Source: Candidatus Lustribacter telmatis (GTDB taxonomy: Bacteria; Vulcanimicrobiota; Vulcanimicrobiia; Vulcanimicrobiales; Vulcanimicrobiaceae). Taken from it: a stretch of 64,000 nt of DNA. The stretch lies in assembly GCA_003164045.1 (NCBI GenBank), contig PLRU01000060.1:1-64000 (forward strand). Direction: 5' to 3'. Positions 27,376 to 39,289 of the stretch are shown here, piece by piece (position 1 is the stretch's first letter; every line of letters starts with the position of its first letter). A program made the position numbers and the translations under genes. Under the pieces are notes generated by a model. It saw only the letters and a program-made list of their open reading frames with translations. It had not been told where the DNA came from and did not search any database.

Positions 27376-28080
27376 ATGGGACTACAACCGTTGGTCAAAC
27401 TATTCGCGACACTTTTCTCGTGTGCCGCACTCCTCATGGTTGCCGGCAGCCTCGACGCGCAGACCGGCGGCGATTTTCCGTCGGCGCCGCTCACGCCGTT
27501 GCTCCCGACGCCGCCGGCCGATCCGCCGAGCTGGGCCGCGTTCAAAGAAGCATGGGCCAACGTCAACGCGTACAGTGCGACCGTCACGTTCTTCGAACAA
27601 CAGGGCACGCAGACGCAGAATTCGGTGTTCGATTACACCTTCCGCAAGCCCGCGACCGCGACGGTGCATTTCGTCAAGGGCCCGCACGCCGGCGCGATCC
27701 TCGTGTGGAACGGCGGTACTACGGTTGTGGCTCAGCTCGGTTCGGGCTTGATGGGTCTTTTCAAGAAGACGCTCTCGCTCCACGATCCGCAGGTGATGAC
27801 GATCCGTGGCGCGTCGATCGATCAGTTGAGTTACGCCGGGATCGTCGCTCACTCGCAAAACACGCCGGGAACGATGTCGGAGGCTCCCGGCCCCACGATT
27901 CTCGGCATCCCGACCGATGCCGTGACTCTGATCCCCACGTCCGCCGTGACCAACAGCGGCCTAACCCACGAGATCCTCGACATTCCGAAAGTCCCAAGTC
28001 TTCCGATCCGGGTTCTCGGTTACGAAGGCGAGACGCTCGTGCGTCAGATCGAGTTCTCCAACATCAAGTTACTACCTTAA
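27376..28080 (+). CDS. Exported LolA/LolB-like lipoprotein-carrier-fold protein (family uncertain)
   Basis: Signal peptide; AWANVNAYSATVTFFEQQG...FRKPATATVHFVKGPHAGAILVWNGG; follows MacB. Confidence 0.6.
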   Translation: MGLQPLVKLFATLFSCAALLMVAGSLDAQTGGDFPSAPLTPLLPTPPADPPSWAAFKEAWANVNAYSATVTFFEQQGTQTQNSVFDYTFRKPATATVHFVKGPHAGAILVWNGGTTVVAQLGSGLMGLFKKTLSLHDPQVMTIRGASIDQLSYAGIVAHSQNTPGTMSEAPGPTILGIPTDAVTLIPTSAVTNSGLTHEILDIPKVPSLPIRVLGYEGETLVRQIEFSNIKLLP

Positions 28081-28101
28081 AAAAAGAAAGCGAATAAGCT
28101 C

Positions 28102-28248
28102 ATGCTCTGGACAATCATCGTCGTACTTTTCGTTTTGTGGCTCTTGGGTTTTACCATTCACATCGGCGGCGCTTTCATCCACCTCTTGCTGGTCATCGCA
28201 GTGATTCTCATCGTCTACAATCTCGTCGCGGGCCGAGGCCGCTCCTAA
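28102..28248 (+). CDS. 48-aa membrane protein, lmo0937-like family
   Basis: MLWTIIVVLFVLWLLGFTIHIGGAFIHLLLVIAVILIVYNLVAGRGRS; absent from the supplied ORF track because of length. Confidence 0.8.
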   Translation: MLWTIIVVLFVLWLLGFTIHIGGAFIHLLLVIAVILIVYNLVAGRGRS

Positions 28249-28291
28249 ACGGCGCCCAATTCTACAATGGACTTGAAAGGATAATCCTAAC

Positions 28292-28618
28292 ATGAAAGCA
28301 CTCATCCTCAAACGCGCAACCGTCATCGGCAGCCTCATTGTCGCCGGCGCGCTCGTTGCGCCACAACCCGCGCCCGCCGACACAGAGTCAACGGCGGCGA
28401 TCGTCGCCGGTGCCGTGGGCATCGTCGGAGCGCTACTCATCGACGCCAACAACCGCCCCTACTACGTGAAATCAAATCACCGCTACTACGTCACGCAGCC
28501 CGAGGCACAGTACTATCGCAGCCATCACAACGTCGTTCAGCGTAAAGCGTATGTACCCGAACGAGAGTATCCGATCGCGCGCAATCCCTATCAGGGCGGA
28601 AACAACGGTCGCCACTGA
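28292..28618 (+). CDS. Small secreted hypothetical protein, Tyr/His-rich C-terminus
   Basis: Signal peptide plus PYYVKSNHRYYVTQPEAQYYRSHHN. Confidence 0.6.
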   Translation: MKALILKRATVIGSLIVAGALVAPQPAPADTESTAAIVAGAVGIVGALLIDANNRPYYVKSNHRYYVTQPEAQYYRSHHNVVQRKAYVPEREYPIARNPYQGGNNGRH

Positions 28619-28708
28619 CGGAAATAGACGCGCAACGTACGCTGCCGGGTGGGCGTATGAAGCGCGTCTTGTAACGAATCGACTGCCGATGGTGTTATAA
28701 GGTACAGA

Positions 28709-28930
28709 ATGGAAAACGTGCGCGCAATGAACGATGCTTCTCTTGAGCCGTGGATCGGTAACATCATCGACCTGACCTTATCTGATGGAACGCATCGCGT
28801 CGGTCTATTGCAGAAGGTCGACGATCAGTGGGCACAGCTGAATGCCGGCCGCGGTAACCGCGCCCTGATCGACGGTGGGAAAGTCCGTATCTCGGACGCG
28901 GTCTCGATAGTTCGAGCCTCGCGAAACTAA
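28709..28930 (+). CDS. Small hypothetical protein, possible Sm/SH3-like barrel
   Basis: Good -10-like TTATAAG upstream; EPWIGNIIDLTLSDGTHRVGLLQKVDDQWAQL. Confidence 0.55.
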   Translation: MENVRAMNDASLEPWIGNIIDLTLSDGTHRVGLLQKVDDQWAQLNAGRGNRALIDGGKVRISDAVSIVRASRN

Positions 28931-29016
28931 AGCGCGCTCAGATGGCTCGAACTCTAAGTTCGCACTCCCTTACTGACTCAGTATCGAACGAAAAGAGGGG
29001 AGTTAGGTCTTCCGAG

Positions 29017-29874
29017 ATGGCAGGCAAACGTTCCATTTCCACCGCGCTCGCGCTGCTCGCGATTCATCTCGGCGCGTGCGCCGCGTTTTTCCCCGTCTTC
29101 TTCTCCTGGCCGGCTTTGGTCGTCGCCTTTGCACTGTACTACCTGACCGGCGGCATCGGCGTTTGCCTCGGCTACCACCGCCTGCTCACCCATCGCAGCA
29201 TGAGCGTCCCGCGGCCATTGGAGTACGTAATTGCGACGGCCGGTGCGCTCGCGATGCAAGGCGGTCCGATCTCGTGGGTCGCAACGCATCGCGCGCATCA
29301 TGCATTTTCAGACACGGAGCGCGACCCGCACGACTCGCGGCGCGGCTTCCTCTGGAGTCACGTGGAATGGCTCTACCGGCGTAATCCTGCCAGGCTGACG
29401 CGCGACGGCGAGCGGCGCTTCGCGCCCGATCTCGCGGCGGATCCCTATTATCGCTTCCTTGACACAGCGGCACCGGCATTGCAAGTCGCGCTGGGCGTCG
29501 CACTGTTCTTCGCCGGCGGCTGGTCTTGGGTGATTTGGGGCATCTTCGTGCGCCTCATCGTGACATACCACGCGACCTGGCTGGTCAACAGCGCGGCGCA
29601 CTTGGTCGGCTACAAGACCTATCGTGCTCCCGGCAGCGATCAATCGACGAACAACTGGTTGGTTGCGATCGTCGCGTGGGGCGAAGGCTGGCACAATAAC
29701 CACCATGCCTTCCCGTTTTCTGCGCGCCACGGCTTGCGTTGGTTCGAAATCGACCTCACCTGGCTAACCATCAAGCTGCTTGCCTTTTTAGGCATCGCGC
29801 GCGACGTCAAATGCCCGAGCCCGCTGACGCTGCGCCGCCGGTTGTTACGCGCGCGGGGAAAAGCGCCGGCCTAG
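29017..29874 (+). CDS. Acyl-CoA/acyl-lipid fatty acid desaturase (delta-9 type)
   Basis: His boxes HRLLTH, HRAHH and HNNHH. Confidence 0.93.
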   Translation: MAGKRSISTALALLAIHLGACAAFFPVFFSWPALVVAFALYYLTGGIGVCLGYHRLLTHRSMSVPRPLEYVIATAGALAMQGGPISWVATHRAHHAFSDTERDPHDSRRGFLWSHVEWLYRRNPARLTRDGERRFAPDLAADPYYRFLDTAAPALQVALGVALFFAGGWSWVIWGIFVRLIVTYHATWLVNSAAHLVGYKTYRAPGSDQSTNNWLVAIVAWGEGWHNNHHAFPFSARHGLRWFEIDLTWLTIKLLAFLGIARDVKCPSPLTLRRRLLRARGKAPA

Positions 29875-29898
29875 ACCAACGGCACCGGACATCCGAAA

Positions 29899-30093
29899 TT
29901 ACTCCTCGCTGATGCGGTGATCGTGGCGGGTACGCGCGATGTCGCCCGCAGCCGTGTCGTCCAGCAAGGATCCGAAGCCGACATCGTAGTTCATTCCGAG
30001 ATCGCGATCGAAATGCTCGAGCGCGCGCGCGTCGGCCTCACGTTCGTCCTTCTCGACGCGTTGGGAATGTTGATCATGTGTCGTTTTCATCAT
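29899..30093 (-). CDS. Small hypothetical protein
   Basis: Charged acidic ORF of 64 aa in an otherwise non-coding interval. Confidence 0.35.
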   Translation of the reverse strand: MMKTTHDQHSQRVEKDEREADARALEHFDRDLGMNYDVGFGSLLDDTAAGDIARTRHDHRISEE

Positions 30094-30122
30094 GGCCCTA
30101 GACTACCCGCGGCATACGAAGA

Positions 30123-30887
30123 TTGGGTGAACGAGGCCCTGAAAAAGCTTCACTTGCTTTTCACGATCACGGTGCATCCTTGGTCCGTGCCGACAGCAAG
30201 TCCGCCTCTTTCTCGCACGAATTGTTAGCCGTACGTTGGGCTGTGGTATATGCAGCCACCGAATGTATCGCGGTCGTGGTGGCGTCGCTCGCCTTCGCCA
30301 CGACCTGGCAATGGGTCGTCTCGTGCGCGTTGATCGAAGGAACGTTGCTGGGTCTTGGCCAGGGATGGTTGCTTCACGGCAAGCACGGCACGCTCGTCCT
30401 GCGCTGGACGCTGGCGACAGCGGCCGGGGTTCTCGCGGGCCGGTTCATCGAATACCAGGCCGATATCTCGCCGGCAGCTACGGCAATGCTCGCCACGTCG
30501 CCCGCGGTCCAAATTCTCGGCGGCGTCGTGCTCGGCGCCGTCGTCGGGGCGGTCTCCGGATCGTTTCAGGCGATGCTCTTACGCGGCACCGTCGATCGCC
30601 CGTTTCGTTGGATTGCAGTTTGCAGTGCGGCCTGGGCCCTTACGCTCCCCACGCTCCTGATCGTCGGTGCTGCCGCACAGCAACTCACGGCGCTGACACT
30701 TTGGCAAGCCGCCCTGGCCGTGATGGGCCTCTTCATCGCCGTCGGCATGGTGGCGGGAGCAATCGAAGGTGTGGGATTATCCTGGATGCTCGGCGCGGCA
30801 GGACGCGAAAGCCCGAGCCTTTATCGTTTCGACCAGCGTTCGAGCATCCCGCGCAGGTCGGCAAGCCTCACCGGCTTGGAAAGATAG
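30123..30887 (+). CDS. Hypothetical multi-pass membrane protein
   Basis: Several hydrophobic stretches (AVVYAATECIAVVVASLAFA..., ALAVMGLFIAVGMVAGAIEGVGLSW); true start may be internal; 3' end overlaps the convergent kinase. Confidence 0.5.
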   Translation: MGERGPEKASLAFHDHGASLVRADSKSASFSHELLAVRWAVVYAATECIAVVVASLAFATTWQWVVSCALIEGTLLGLGQGWLLHGKHGTLVLRWTLATAAGVLAGRFIEYQADISPAATAMLATSPAVQILGGVVLGAVVGAVSGSFQAMLLRGTVDRPFRWIAVCSAAWALTLPTLLIVGAAAQQLTALTLWQAALAVMGLFIAVGMVAGAIEGVGLSWMLGAAGRESPSLYRFDQRSSIPRRSASLTGLER

Positions 30888-32926
30888 TCGTCCATCCCCG
30901 CTTCGAGACACGCAGCGCGATCCTCGGCGAACGCGTTGGCCGTCATCGCGCTGATCGGTACGCGAACCGCACCGCTTCGCTGCTCTTCTTCACGAATCGC
31001 CCGCGTTGCGGCTAGCCCATCCATGTTCGGCATCTGACAATCCATGAAGATCATCGCATAGCGTTCACGGCTTGCGGCATCGACGGCCTCAAGTCCATCG
31101 GAAACGAACGTCACCGGCACGCCGAGATCGTCGAACTGGAGCTTGAGCAGCCGCTGCAGGCGCACGTTGTCCTCCGCCACGAGAACGGGAGCACATTCCC
31201 GCGATGTGGCGGCCGATGGGGTGGTCACGGCCGGTACGATCGGCAGCGGATGCTCGGGCAGCACCGCTTTCACAATCGAATCGAAGAGCTGCGACTGACG
31301 AAGCGGTTTGCGCAGCGGCCGGTCGTTGCCGACGGCAATCACGCGCTTGGGCATAATTGCGCTCACGATGTCGATCGTAGCGCCGAGATCAACCGTGCCG
31401 AGACTATCGAGGTCGACGATGGCGACCCATTGCCGCGCCGCATCGGTGCGAAGGGCTTGGAGAACGTCGTCCCGGTTCTCGGCGCGGCGACTTTCCATCG
31501 ACCACGACGTCATGTAGCTCTCGACAATGTGCGCGAACGTATCGTCACCGGAAAGGATGACGCCGCCGATGCCTTCTAACGTGCGAGCGACGCCTTCGGC
31601 TGCGCGCTCGAAACGGGCCGTGAACCAGAACGTCGACCCTGCGCCCAGCTCGCTCTCCGCCCCGATTTCTCCACCCATCAATTCAACGAGGCTCTTGGAG
31701 ATCGAAAGCCCCAGTCCCGTTCCGCCGAATTTGACCGACGTCGAACCGTCGGCTTGAACGAACGGCTCGAAGAGGCGCTCCGCGACGCCGAGAGCGATGC
31801 CGAGCCCGCTGTCCTGCACGTCGAAACGCAAGAGGATATCGTGTTCGAGGATCTCGAGCGGAACCGCGCGCGCGACGACATAGCCGTGGTCGGTGAACTT
31901 CACCGCATTCCCAAGTAAGTTCATGATGATCTGCCGCAACCGGTCGGCATCACCACGCAGCGGCGGTAACGATGGGTCGACGTACGTATGGAGCGCGACA
32001 CCCTTGGTACGCGCCAGCTCGGCAACGACGTCGGCTGCGCCCTCCACTATCGTCTCCACCTCGAACGGCGCACTTTGCAACTCGAGCTTTCCGGCCTCGA
32101 TCTTCGAGAAATCGAGGACGCTGTTGATCAACGCCAACAGCGCTTCGGCGGCTTCGGCGATCGTCTGCGCGCTGATTTGAGCCCGCTCGTCCAGTTTTTG
32201 CCGGTTCAACAGTTCCGCCGCACCGATGATCGCCGTCAGCGGCGTGCGCAGTTCATGGCTCATCGTGGCGACGAACTGAGTCTTGAAGCGTGAGGCGTTG
32301 GCCAGCTCGCGATTGAGCTCTTCGAGTTCCTGCGCGTGCTGCTGTACGCCGGCGTGGATGAGGCGGAGTTCTTCGGCGTGCTTGCGCTCCGTGATGTCGG
32401 TGATCGCGACGAGCGTGAATGTCTCGGCATCCGTCACGATTGGGTTGAGACCGATCTCGATCGGCACCTCGCTGCCGTCTTTCCGCCGGCCGTAGAGGTC
32501 GCGCCCGGCACCCATCGAGCGCGGCATCGGCGCGTTGGCGAACGAACCTCGCAACGCCGGATGGCTCGGACGGAACCGTGCCGGAACCAGCATCTCGATC
32601 GATGCGCCGAGCAACTCGTCACGCGAGTATCCGAAAAGCTGCTCCGACTGCGCGTTAACGAGCACGATGTGCCCGCGCTCGTTGACGAGCACTTTTGCGT
32701 ACGGGGATCCGTCGATGATAGCGGTGAGAAAGCTCTCTTTGGTTGCAGCGTCCGCCTGCGGCACGCGAGCCGGCGGCCTACCGATGGCTGCGTCGACATC
32801 TTGCAAGGATTCGAGGACGGTCTGCAAATTCGCCGCTTCCGGCGGCAGCTTTCCGTCGATGAACGCGTGAACGCTTCCGATGGCGACGGCTAAATCGTTG
32901 CGTATGTCATGTAGGGATTTATCCAC
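30821..32926 (-). CDS. Hybrid sensor histidine kinase (PAS-HisKA-HATPase_c-degenerate REC-REC)
   Basis: [53 protein letters not shown]; paralog of 7869-9959; GTG start [12 protein letters not shown]. Confidence 0.93.
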   Translation of the reverse strand: MDKSLHDIRNDLAVAIGSVHAFIDGKLPPEAANLQTVLESLQDVDAAIGRPPARVPQADAATKESFLTAIIDGSPYAKVLVNERGHIVLVNAQSEQLFGYSRDELLGASIEMLVPARFRPSHPALRGSFANAPMPRSMGAGRDLYGRRKDGSEVPIEIGLNPIVTDAETFTLVAITDITERKHAEELRLIHAGVQQHAQELEELNRELANASRFKTQFVATMSHELRTPLTAIIGAAELLNRQKLDERAQISAQTIAEAAEALLALINSVLDFSKIEAGKLELQSAPFEVETIVEGAADVVAELARTKGVALHTYVDPSLPPLRGDADRLRQIIMNLLGNAVKFTDHGYVVARAVPLEILEHDILLRFDVQDSGLGIALGVAERLFEPFVQADGSTSVKFGGTGLGLSISKSLVELMGGEIGAESELGAGSTFWFTARFERAAEGVARTLEGIGGVILSGDDTFAHIVESYMTSWSMESRRAENRDDVLQALRTDAARQWVAIVDLDSLGTVDLGATIDIVSAIMPKRVIAVGNDRPLRKPLRQSQLFDSIVKAVLPEHPLPIVPAVTTPSAATSRECAPVLVAEDNVRLQRLLKLQFDDLGVPVTFVSDGLEAVDAASRERYAMIFMDCQMPNMDGLAATRAIREEEQRSGAVRVPISAMTANAFAEDRAACLEAGMDDYLSKPVRLADLRGMLERWSKR

Positions 32927-32986
32927 ACCGAGTCCCTTTTTGCTTCTCTCGGACACCGGCGTTCTGGCCGGTCTTCGCGGAATCAT

Positions 32987-33412
32987 CTAGGGCAGAGGCA
33001 AGTTTGCCGGGCCGGGAACGACGAGGACGGGGCACTCGGTAAACTCGAGCACGTGTTCCGTCTGGCTTCCGACGTAGGGTGATCGCAGACCGGTGCGGTG
33101 CGAGACGGCCATGACGATCAAGTCGGCGTGCCAGGCGCGCGCTTCATCGAGAATGCAGCGAAAGGCGGCGCCTACGCGCAGGACGGCATCGACCTTTTCG
33201 GGTGCGATCCCAGCCGCGCGCAGTTCGCGAACCACGTGGTCAACGAGCTGACCCGCTTGCGCTCGTCGCGCGGCGGCCGTATCCGGGGAGCCATCCGGCA
33301 CGGCAGTGAGGACGCGCACGGCCGCATTCCAGCCTACCGCGAGCCGCGCCGCGTGGCGCGCCGCCGCGAGGCTCTCGACCGAATCGTCGACGGCAAACAA
33401 GACGCGTTCCAT
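32987..33412 (-). CDS. Universal stress protein (UspA family)
   Basis: MERVLFAVDDSVESLAAARHAARLA...LIVMAVSHRTGLRSPYVGSQTEHVLEFTECPVLVV; start overlaps atpD stop. Confidence 0.92.
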   Translation of the reverse strand: MERVLFAVDDSVESLAAARHAARLAVGWNAAVRVLTAVPDGSPDTAAARRAQAGQLVDHVVRELRAAGIAPEKVDAVLRVGAAFRCILDEARAWHADLIVMAVSHRTGLRSPYVGSQTEHVLEFTECPVLVVPGPANLPLP

Positions 33413-34029
33413 CACGTTGCCGCCTTTGTGCGTGCCCAGCGCGCGACAACGCGTTCCTCGCGTTCGAGCTCTTCGAGTTGCAGATCGAGCGTTCGCAGCG
33501 CGTCTTGCAATGGGCGGACGCGATGGCGCTCGATACCGCGCAGCCGGCGCTGCGTCGCCTGCAGTTCGGCGCCGATGCTTTCGCGCGCCGTCTCCACCAC
33601 CGCAACCTCGACGGCGAGTTGGAGCGCATCGCGATACGCCACGGCAGCGGGCCGAATGGCGGCGTTGCCCGCGGCCAGTTCGGTGGGTGAAAGCTCCGGA
33701 AGGTCGCAGCGCGCTTCTTCGGGATGGCGGGCGCCCATCGTGTTGCGCCACGTTACCGACACCGTCGCCCGCCCCGCGACGGCACCGGCGACGAGCGCCG
33801 TCTCCGCCGAACCACCGAGCATTGCCGTGCGCAGTCCCCATACCTCAGCCTGCTTGCAGCCTTCGATCAACGCCCGGCGTCGCTCTTCAGCTAAGAGCGC
33901 GAGCCGATCGAATTGCCGGCGGAGCAATTGCCGTTTGCGGTCGAGGAGGTCGCGCCCACGCTGCGCAGCATCGATGCGGCCGAGCAGCCACAGCCGGCCG
34001 GCCCGGCCGGCCGGAATCATCTCAGGCAT
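33412..34029 (-). CDS. atpD: V/A-type ATP synthase subunit D
   Basis: Position after the B subunit; N-terminal RLWLLGRIDAAQRGRDLLDRKRQLLRRQFDRL. Confidence 0.85.
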   Translation of the reverse strand: MPEMIPAGRAGRLWLLGRIDAAQRGRDLLDRKRQLLRRQFDRLALLAEERRRALIEGCKQAEVWGLRTAMLGGSAETALVAGAVAGRATVSVTWRNTMGARHPEEARCDLPELSPTELAAGNAAIRPAAVAYRDALQLAVEVAVVETARESIGAELQATQRRLRGIERHRVRPLQDALRTLDLQLEELEREERVVARWARTKAAT

Positions 34030-35419
34030 GCTCGCCGGCCTCGCCGCCGGTGTAACGTGCGTCGATGTCGGCGGCCGGCAGCAACGTCAGCTCGCGGCGC
34101 GGCAACTCTGAGAGCACGCGCCACATCCGTGCGAGCGTGTCTTCGAGCGGACGCGATTCGTCGACACCCTGTGCGACGAGTTGCGAAGTGAACGCGCTCG
34201 CGCACGCGAGATATCGTCGATCGGTCTCCGTCAGGGCCGCAGCGCCGACCAGATCGGCAAGGTCGCGCGCTTGCCGCGCACGCGCGAGTGCCGCGAGCAA
34301 TTGCGCGGCAGCAGCCGGGTGGTCGGCCCGCGTACGCCCCGCTCCGGTCCCTTTGCGCATGAGTCGCGAGAGCGACGCGAGCACGTCGATCGGCGGATAT
34401 ACGCCGGCGCCCTGAAGCTCCGGGGTAAGGACGATTTGCCCCTCCGTGATGTAACCGGTGAGATCGGGAATCGGGTGCGTGATGTCGCCCGCCGGCATCG
34501 TCAACACCGGAACGAGCGTGAGCGAACCGCGGCGCCCGCGAATGCGGCCGCAGCGCTCGTAGATCGACGCGAGATCGCTATAGAGATAACCCGGATACGC
34601 GCGCCGGCCCGGCGTTTCGCCCCGCGCTGCCGAGACTTCGCGCAGCGCTTCGCAATAGCTCGTCATGTCGGCGAGAATGACGAGGACGTGCTGATCGCGT
34701 TCGAACGCCAGATACTCGGCGACCGTCAGCGCGACGCGGGGCGTAAGGATGCGCTGCACCACCGGATCGTCGGCCGTGTCGAGGAAGAGCGCTAGATCGC
34801 CGGCTGCGGCGCGGGGCTCCAGCGCATCGCGCAGCGTCGCCGCGTCAGCGTGCGTCAGGCCCATCGTTGCGACGATGACCTTGAACGGTTCGCCGCCCGC
34901 ATTTGCCTGCGCCGCCAACTGCGCGGCCAATTCCAAGTGCGGCAGACCCGCCGAAGAAAACACCGGCAGCTTCTGTCCACGAACCAGTGTCATCAGCGCA
35001 TCGATCGCCGAGATGCCGGTGACGATCGGGTCGCTCGGCACGTCGCGCGCGACCGGATTGATGGGCGCTCCGGCAACGGGCCGCGTTGTCGCGCCAAGCA
35101 TTGGCGGCCCGCCGTCGAGCGGTTCGCCCATGCCGTTCCAGACGCGGCCGAGCCAGCCGTCGCCGACCGGAATCTCGAGCGGCGCTCCCTCGAAAGCGAC
35201 GCGGACTTGGGTGGGATCGATGCCGCTCGTTCCGGCGAGCACTTGGATCACCGCCAAGTCGCGATGCACTTCAAGCACCAGCCCTCGCCGCACTTCACCC
35301 GACGGAAGGCGGATCGACGCCAATTCATCCCACGCGGCGGCGCCCTCGACGCCGCCGACGACCAGCAATGGTCCGGCCACGCTACGCGCTCCGGCATATT
35401 CAGCCGGCGCTCCGTTCAT
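34022..35419 (-). CDS. atpB: V/A-type ATP synthase subunit B
   Basis: QVRVAFEGAPLEIPVGDGWLGRVWNGMGEPLDGGPP, MTSYCEALREVSAARGETPGRRAYPGYLYSDLASIYERCGRI. Confidence 0.96.
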   Translation of the reverse strand: MNGAPAEYAGARSVAGPLLVVGGVEGAAAWDELASIRLPSGEVRRGLVLEVHRDLAVIQVLAGTSGIDPTQVRVAFEGAPLEIPVGDGWLGRVWNGMGEPLDGGPPMLGATTRPVAGAPINPVARDVPSDPIVTGISAIDALMTLVRGQKLPVFSSAGLPHLELAAQLAAQANAGGEPFKVIVATMGLTHADAATLRDALEPRAAAGDLALFLDTADDPVVQRILTPRVALTVAEYLAFERDQHVLVILADMTSYCEALREVSAARGETPGRRAYPGYLYSDLASIYERCGRIRGRRGSLTLVPVLTMPAGDITHPIPDLTGYITEGQIVLTPELQGAGVYPPIDVLASLSRLMRKGTGAGRTRADHPAAAAQLLAALARARQARDLADLVGAAALTETDRRYLACASAFTSQLVAQGVDESRPLEDTLARMWRVLSELPRRELTLLPAADIDARYTGGEAGEHA

Positions 35420-37134
35420 GCGAGCTGTTCCATGGCCGCGAGGATCGCGCGCTGAGCGGTTGCGACACCCGCTGCGTCGTTCGGAGCCAGCTCGTCACGC
35501 AGCCGGGCGACGGGCGAAAGATCGAACTCCTCGATGACGGCCGACGGAACCCCGCGTTCGATCAAGCTGAGGCATGCATCGTGGACGGCGAGAACGAGAT
35601 CGAGCAGCGCCGACTGCTTGTCGGGTCCGCACGTCGCATCGTTCGGGCTCAGCGCGTTCTGCTGCAGGACGGCGTCGCGCAACAAGCGGCCGGCGAGAAT
35701 CGCCATGCGTTCGTTTCCGGGGAGGCCGGTGAGCCCCACGAGTTCGACCACGGATTCGAGCCGGTCGGCTTCAGCCAATATCGTCACGGCGCGGGAGCGC
35801 GCGCGATTCCAGTTCGGACGCCCGGCCGAATCGTGCCACGCCGCGACCGTTTCGACGTCACGCGAAAAGGAGCGCCGCCAGGTGACGGCCGGGTAATGCC
35901 GCGCATACGCGAGCCCACGGTCGAGCGACCAGAGCGACCGCACGAACCGCTCGGTGTGCGCGGTCACGGGTTCGGTCATATCGCCGCCGGCGGGCGATAC
36001 GGCACCGATCGCGCTGACCGAGCCCACTTTGCCGCCCAGCGTTGTAACGCGTCCGGCGCGTTCGTAAAACGCGGCGAGCGCCGACGACAGCCCGGCGGGA
36101 TAGCCTTCCTCGGCCGGCAGTTCGCCGCTGCGCGAAGAGAACTCGCGCAGCGCCTCGGCCCAGCGCGACGTCGAGTCGGCGAGCAACACCGTGTCGTACC
36201 CCATGTCGCGGTAATACTCGGCCACCGTCATGCCGGTGTAGATGCTGGCCTCGCGCGCCATCACCGGCATGTTCGACGTGTTCGCGATGACGACGGTGCG
36301 CTCGAGCAAACTGTGCCCGCTCGTGCGGTCGCCGAGTTCGCGCAAATCGGCCATCGCGTCGGCTAGTTCGTTGCCGCGTTCGCCGCAACCGACGAAGACG
36401 ATGACGTCCGCATCGCACCACTTCACGATCTGCTGCAGCAGCATCGTCTTTCCGGTTCCGAACCCGCCCGGCACCGCGGCCGTCGCACCCTTTGCGATCG
36501 GAAAGAACAGATCGAGCACGCGCTGTCCCGTGAGCAGCGGTGCATCGCTCGCGAGCCGGCTTGCAATCGGGCGCGGCGTCCGGATCGGCCAGCGTTCGCG
36601 CAGGCCGACCGGCCGCCCATCGATCGTCGCAACCGGCTGCACGGAGCTCGCGTCGCCGCTTGCAGCGATCGATTCGACGCGACCGGATATTCCGGGTGGA
36701 ACGAGCACGCGATGCTCGATTGGACCGGTCGCAATGCGGCCGAGCAACGTGCCGGGTGACACGCGGTCGCCGGTTTTCGCGATGGCTTCGAACGGCCAAA
36801 CGCGCGAGTCGTTCGGCTCGTCGAGCGTGTTCGCGGCGAGCCAATCCGCGCGGCCGGCCAGCGGCCGGAGCAGCCCGTCGAACGTTCCACCGAGTAAGTC
36901 GGGACCGAGCCATGCGGACAGCGCGTAGCCGGCGGCTCCGGCGGGATCGCCGGTCCGCACGCCGCCCATCGTCTCGTACGCCTGCGCGGTCACGAGGCCA
37001 CCCGCGATCGAGACGACTTCAGCCGGAAGGCGCCGTTCGCCGACCGCAATGAGCTCGAGCATCGCGACGCGATCGAGACCCTCGATTTCCACGAGCGGCC
37101 CGTTCACGCGCACGACGCGTCCGGTCACGTCCAC
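35416..37134 (-). CDS. atpA: V/A-type ATP synthase catalytic subunit A
   Basis: Walker A GGFGTGKTMLLQQ, CGERGNEL, DSTSRWAEALREFSSRSGELPAEEGYP. Confidence 0.97.
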   Translation of the reverse strand: MDVTGRVVRVNGPLVEIEGLDRVAMLELIAVGERRLPAEVVSIAGGLVTAQAYETMGGVRTGDPAGAAGYALSAWLGPDLLGGTFDGLLRPLAGRADWLAANTLDEPNDSRVWPFEAIAKTGDRVSPGTLLGRIATGPIEHRVLVPPGISGRVESIAASGDASSVQPVATIDGRPVGLRERWPIRTPRPIASRLASDAPLLTGQRVLDLFFPIAKGATAAVPGGFGTGKTMLLQQIVKWCDADVIVFVGCGERGNELADAMADLRELGDRTSGHSLLERTVVIANTSNMPVMAREASIYTGMTVAEYYRDMGYDTVLLADSTSRWAEALREFSSRSGELPAEEGYPAGLSSALAAFYERAGRVTTLGGKVGSVSAIGAVSPAGGDMTEPVTAHTERFVRSLWSLDRGLAYARHYPAVTWRRSFSRDVETVAAWHDSAGRPNWNRARSRAVTILAEADRLESVVELVGLTGLPGNERMAILAGRLLRDAVLQQNALSPNDATCGPDKQSALLDLVLAVHDACLSLIERGVPSAVIEEFDLSPVARLRDELAPNDAAGVATAQRAILAAMEQLA

Positions 37135-37496
37135 AACGCTTCGATCCGTTCGCCGTCGTGCGCGAGTTCGCGGTCGACGGCCACGTCCGCTCGCGCGGGG
37201 AGTTGCGCCAACATGCCGCTGCGCACGGCGTCGTATGCGCGCCGCTGCGCCGCAAGAACCGTACCGCGCGCGTTGCGCCGGGCCGCAGCGAGCGCAATGC
37301 GCGCCGTCCGGGCGGCCGTGGCGTGGCCGTCGCTGCGAGCCTGTGCGAGTACCGCCGCGGCGGCCGCTTGTGCTTTGGCCGTAATGTCTTGCACGTCCGC
37401 GTCGGCGGCGGCCAGCAGCGCAGCAGCTCGACCGCGAGCCTGTTCGCGTAATGCGCAGGCAACCGGCTCCAGCGAACTCTGCATCGCGTCGTTCAT
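37125..37496 (-). CDS. V/A-type ATP synthase subunit E-like stalk protein
   Basis: Ala-rich helical protein in position upstream of A. Confidence 0.6.
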   Translation of the reverse strand: MNDAMQSSLEPVACALREQARGRAAALLAAADADVQDITAKAQAAAAAVLAQARSDGHATAARTARIALAAARRNARGTVLAAQRRAYDAVRSGMLAQLPARADVAVDRELAHDGERIEALWT

Positions 37497-37714
37497 GGTA
37501 AGGTCACGACGAGCACGCCGTCGCGCGAAGACACGTCGACGGCGCCGAGCGCGGCGGTCGCCTGAGGCGTGACGACGACGACTGCAACGTCATCCGGCAG
37601 CGACCGCCACGCCGCCCGAACGGCGTCCGGCGTATCCGCGGCGATGACGAACGCCCCGGCCACGGCGAAGGGCTCCGTGCGAATCGCCTCACCGAGGACC
37701 GCGATGCGTGACAC
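37493..37714 (-). CDS. V/A-type ATP synthase subunit F
   Basis: VSRIAVLGEAIRTEPFAVAGAFV...PDDVAVVVVTPQATAAL, ~73 aa. Confidence 0.72.
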   Translation of the reverse strand: MSRIAVLGEAIRTEPFAVAGAFVIAADTPDAVRAAWRSLPDDVAVVVVTPQATAALGAVDVSSRDGVLVVTLP

Positions 37715-37715
37715 G

Positions 37716-39275
<1,560 letters not shown>

Positions 39276-39289
<14 letters not shown>

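Noticed and set aside
28657-28701. ATGAAGCGCGTCTTGTAACG upstream of the 28709 gene, resembling the CTTCA box
   Set aside because: Left half looks similar, but no second half-site is found at 11-bp spacing relative to the good TATAAG -10, so not counted in the regulon.
33991-34014. CCGGCCGGCCCGGCCGGCCGG GC-rich palindrome
   Set aside because: Falls within atpD codons for an expected N-terminal AGRAGRLW sequence; plausibly coding constraint in GC-rich DNA.
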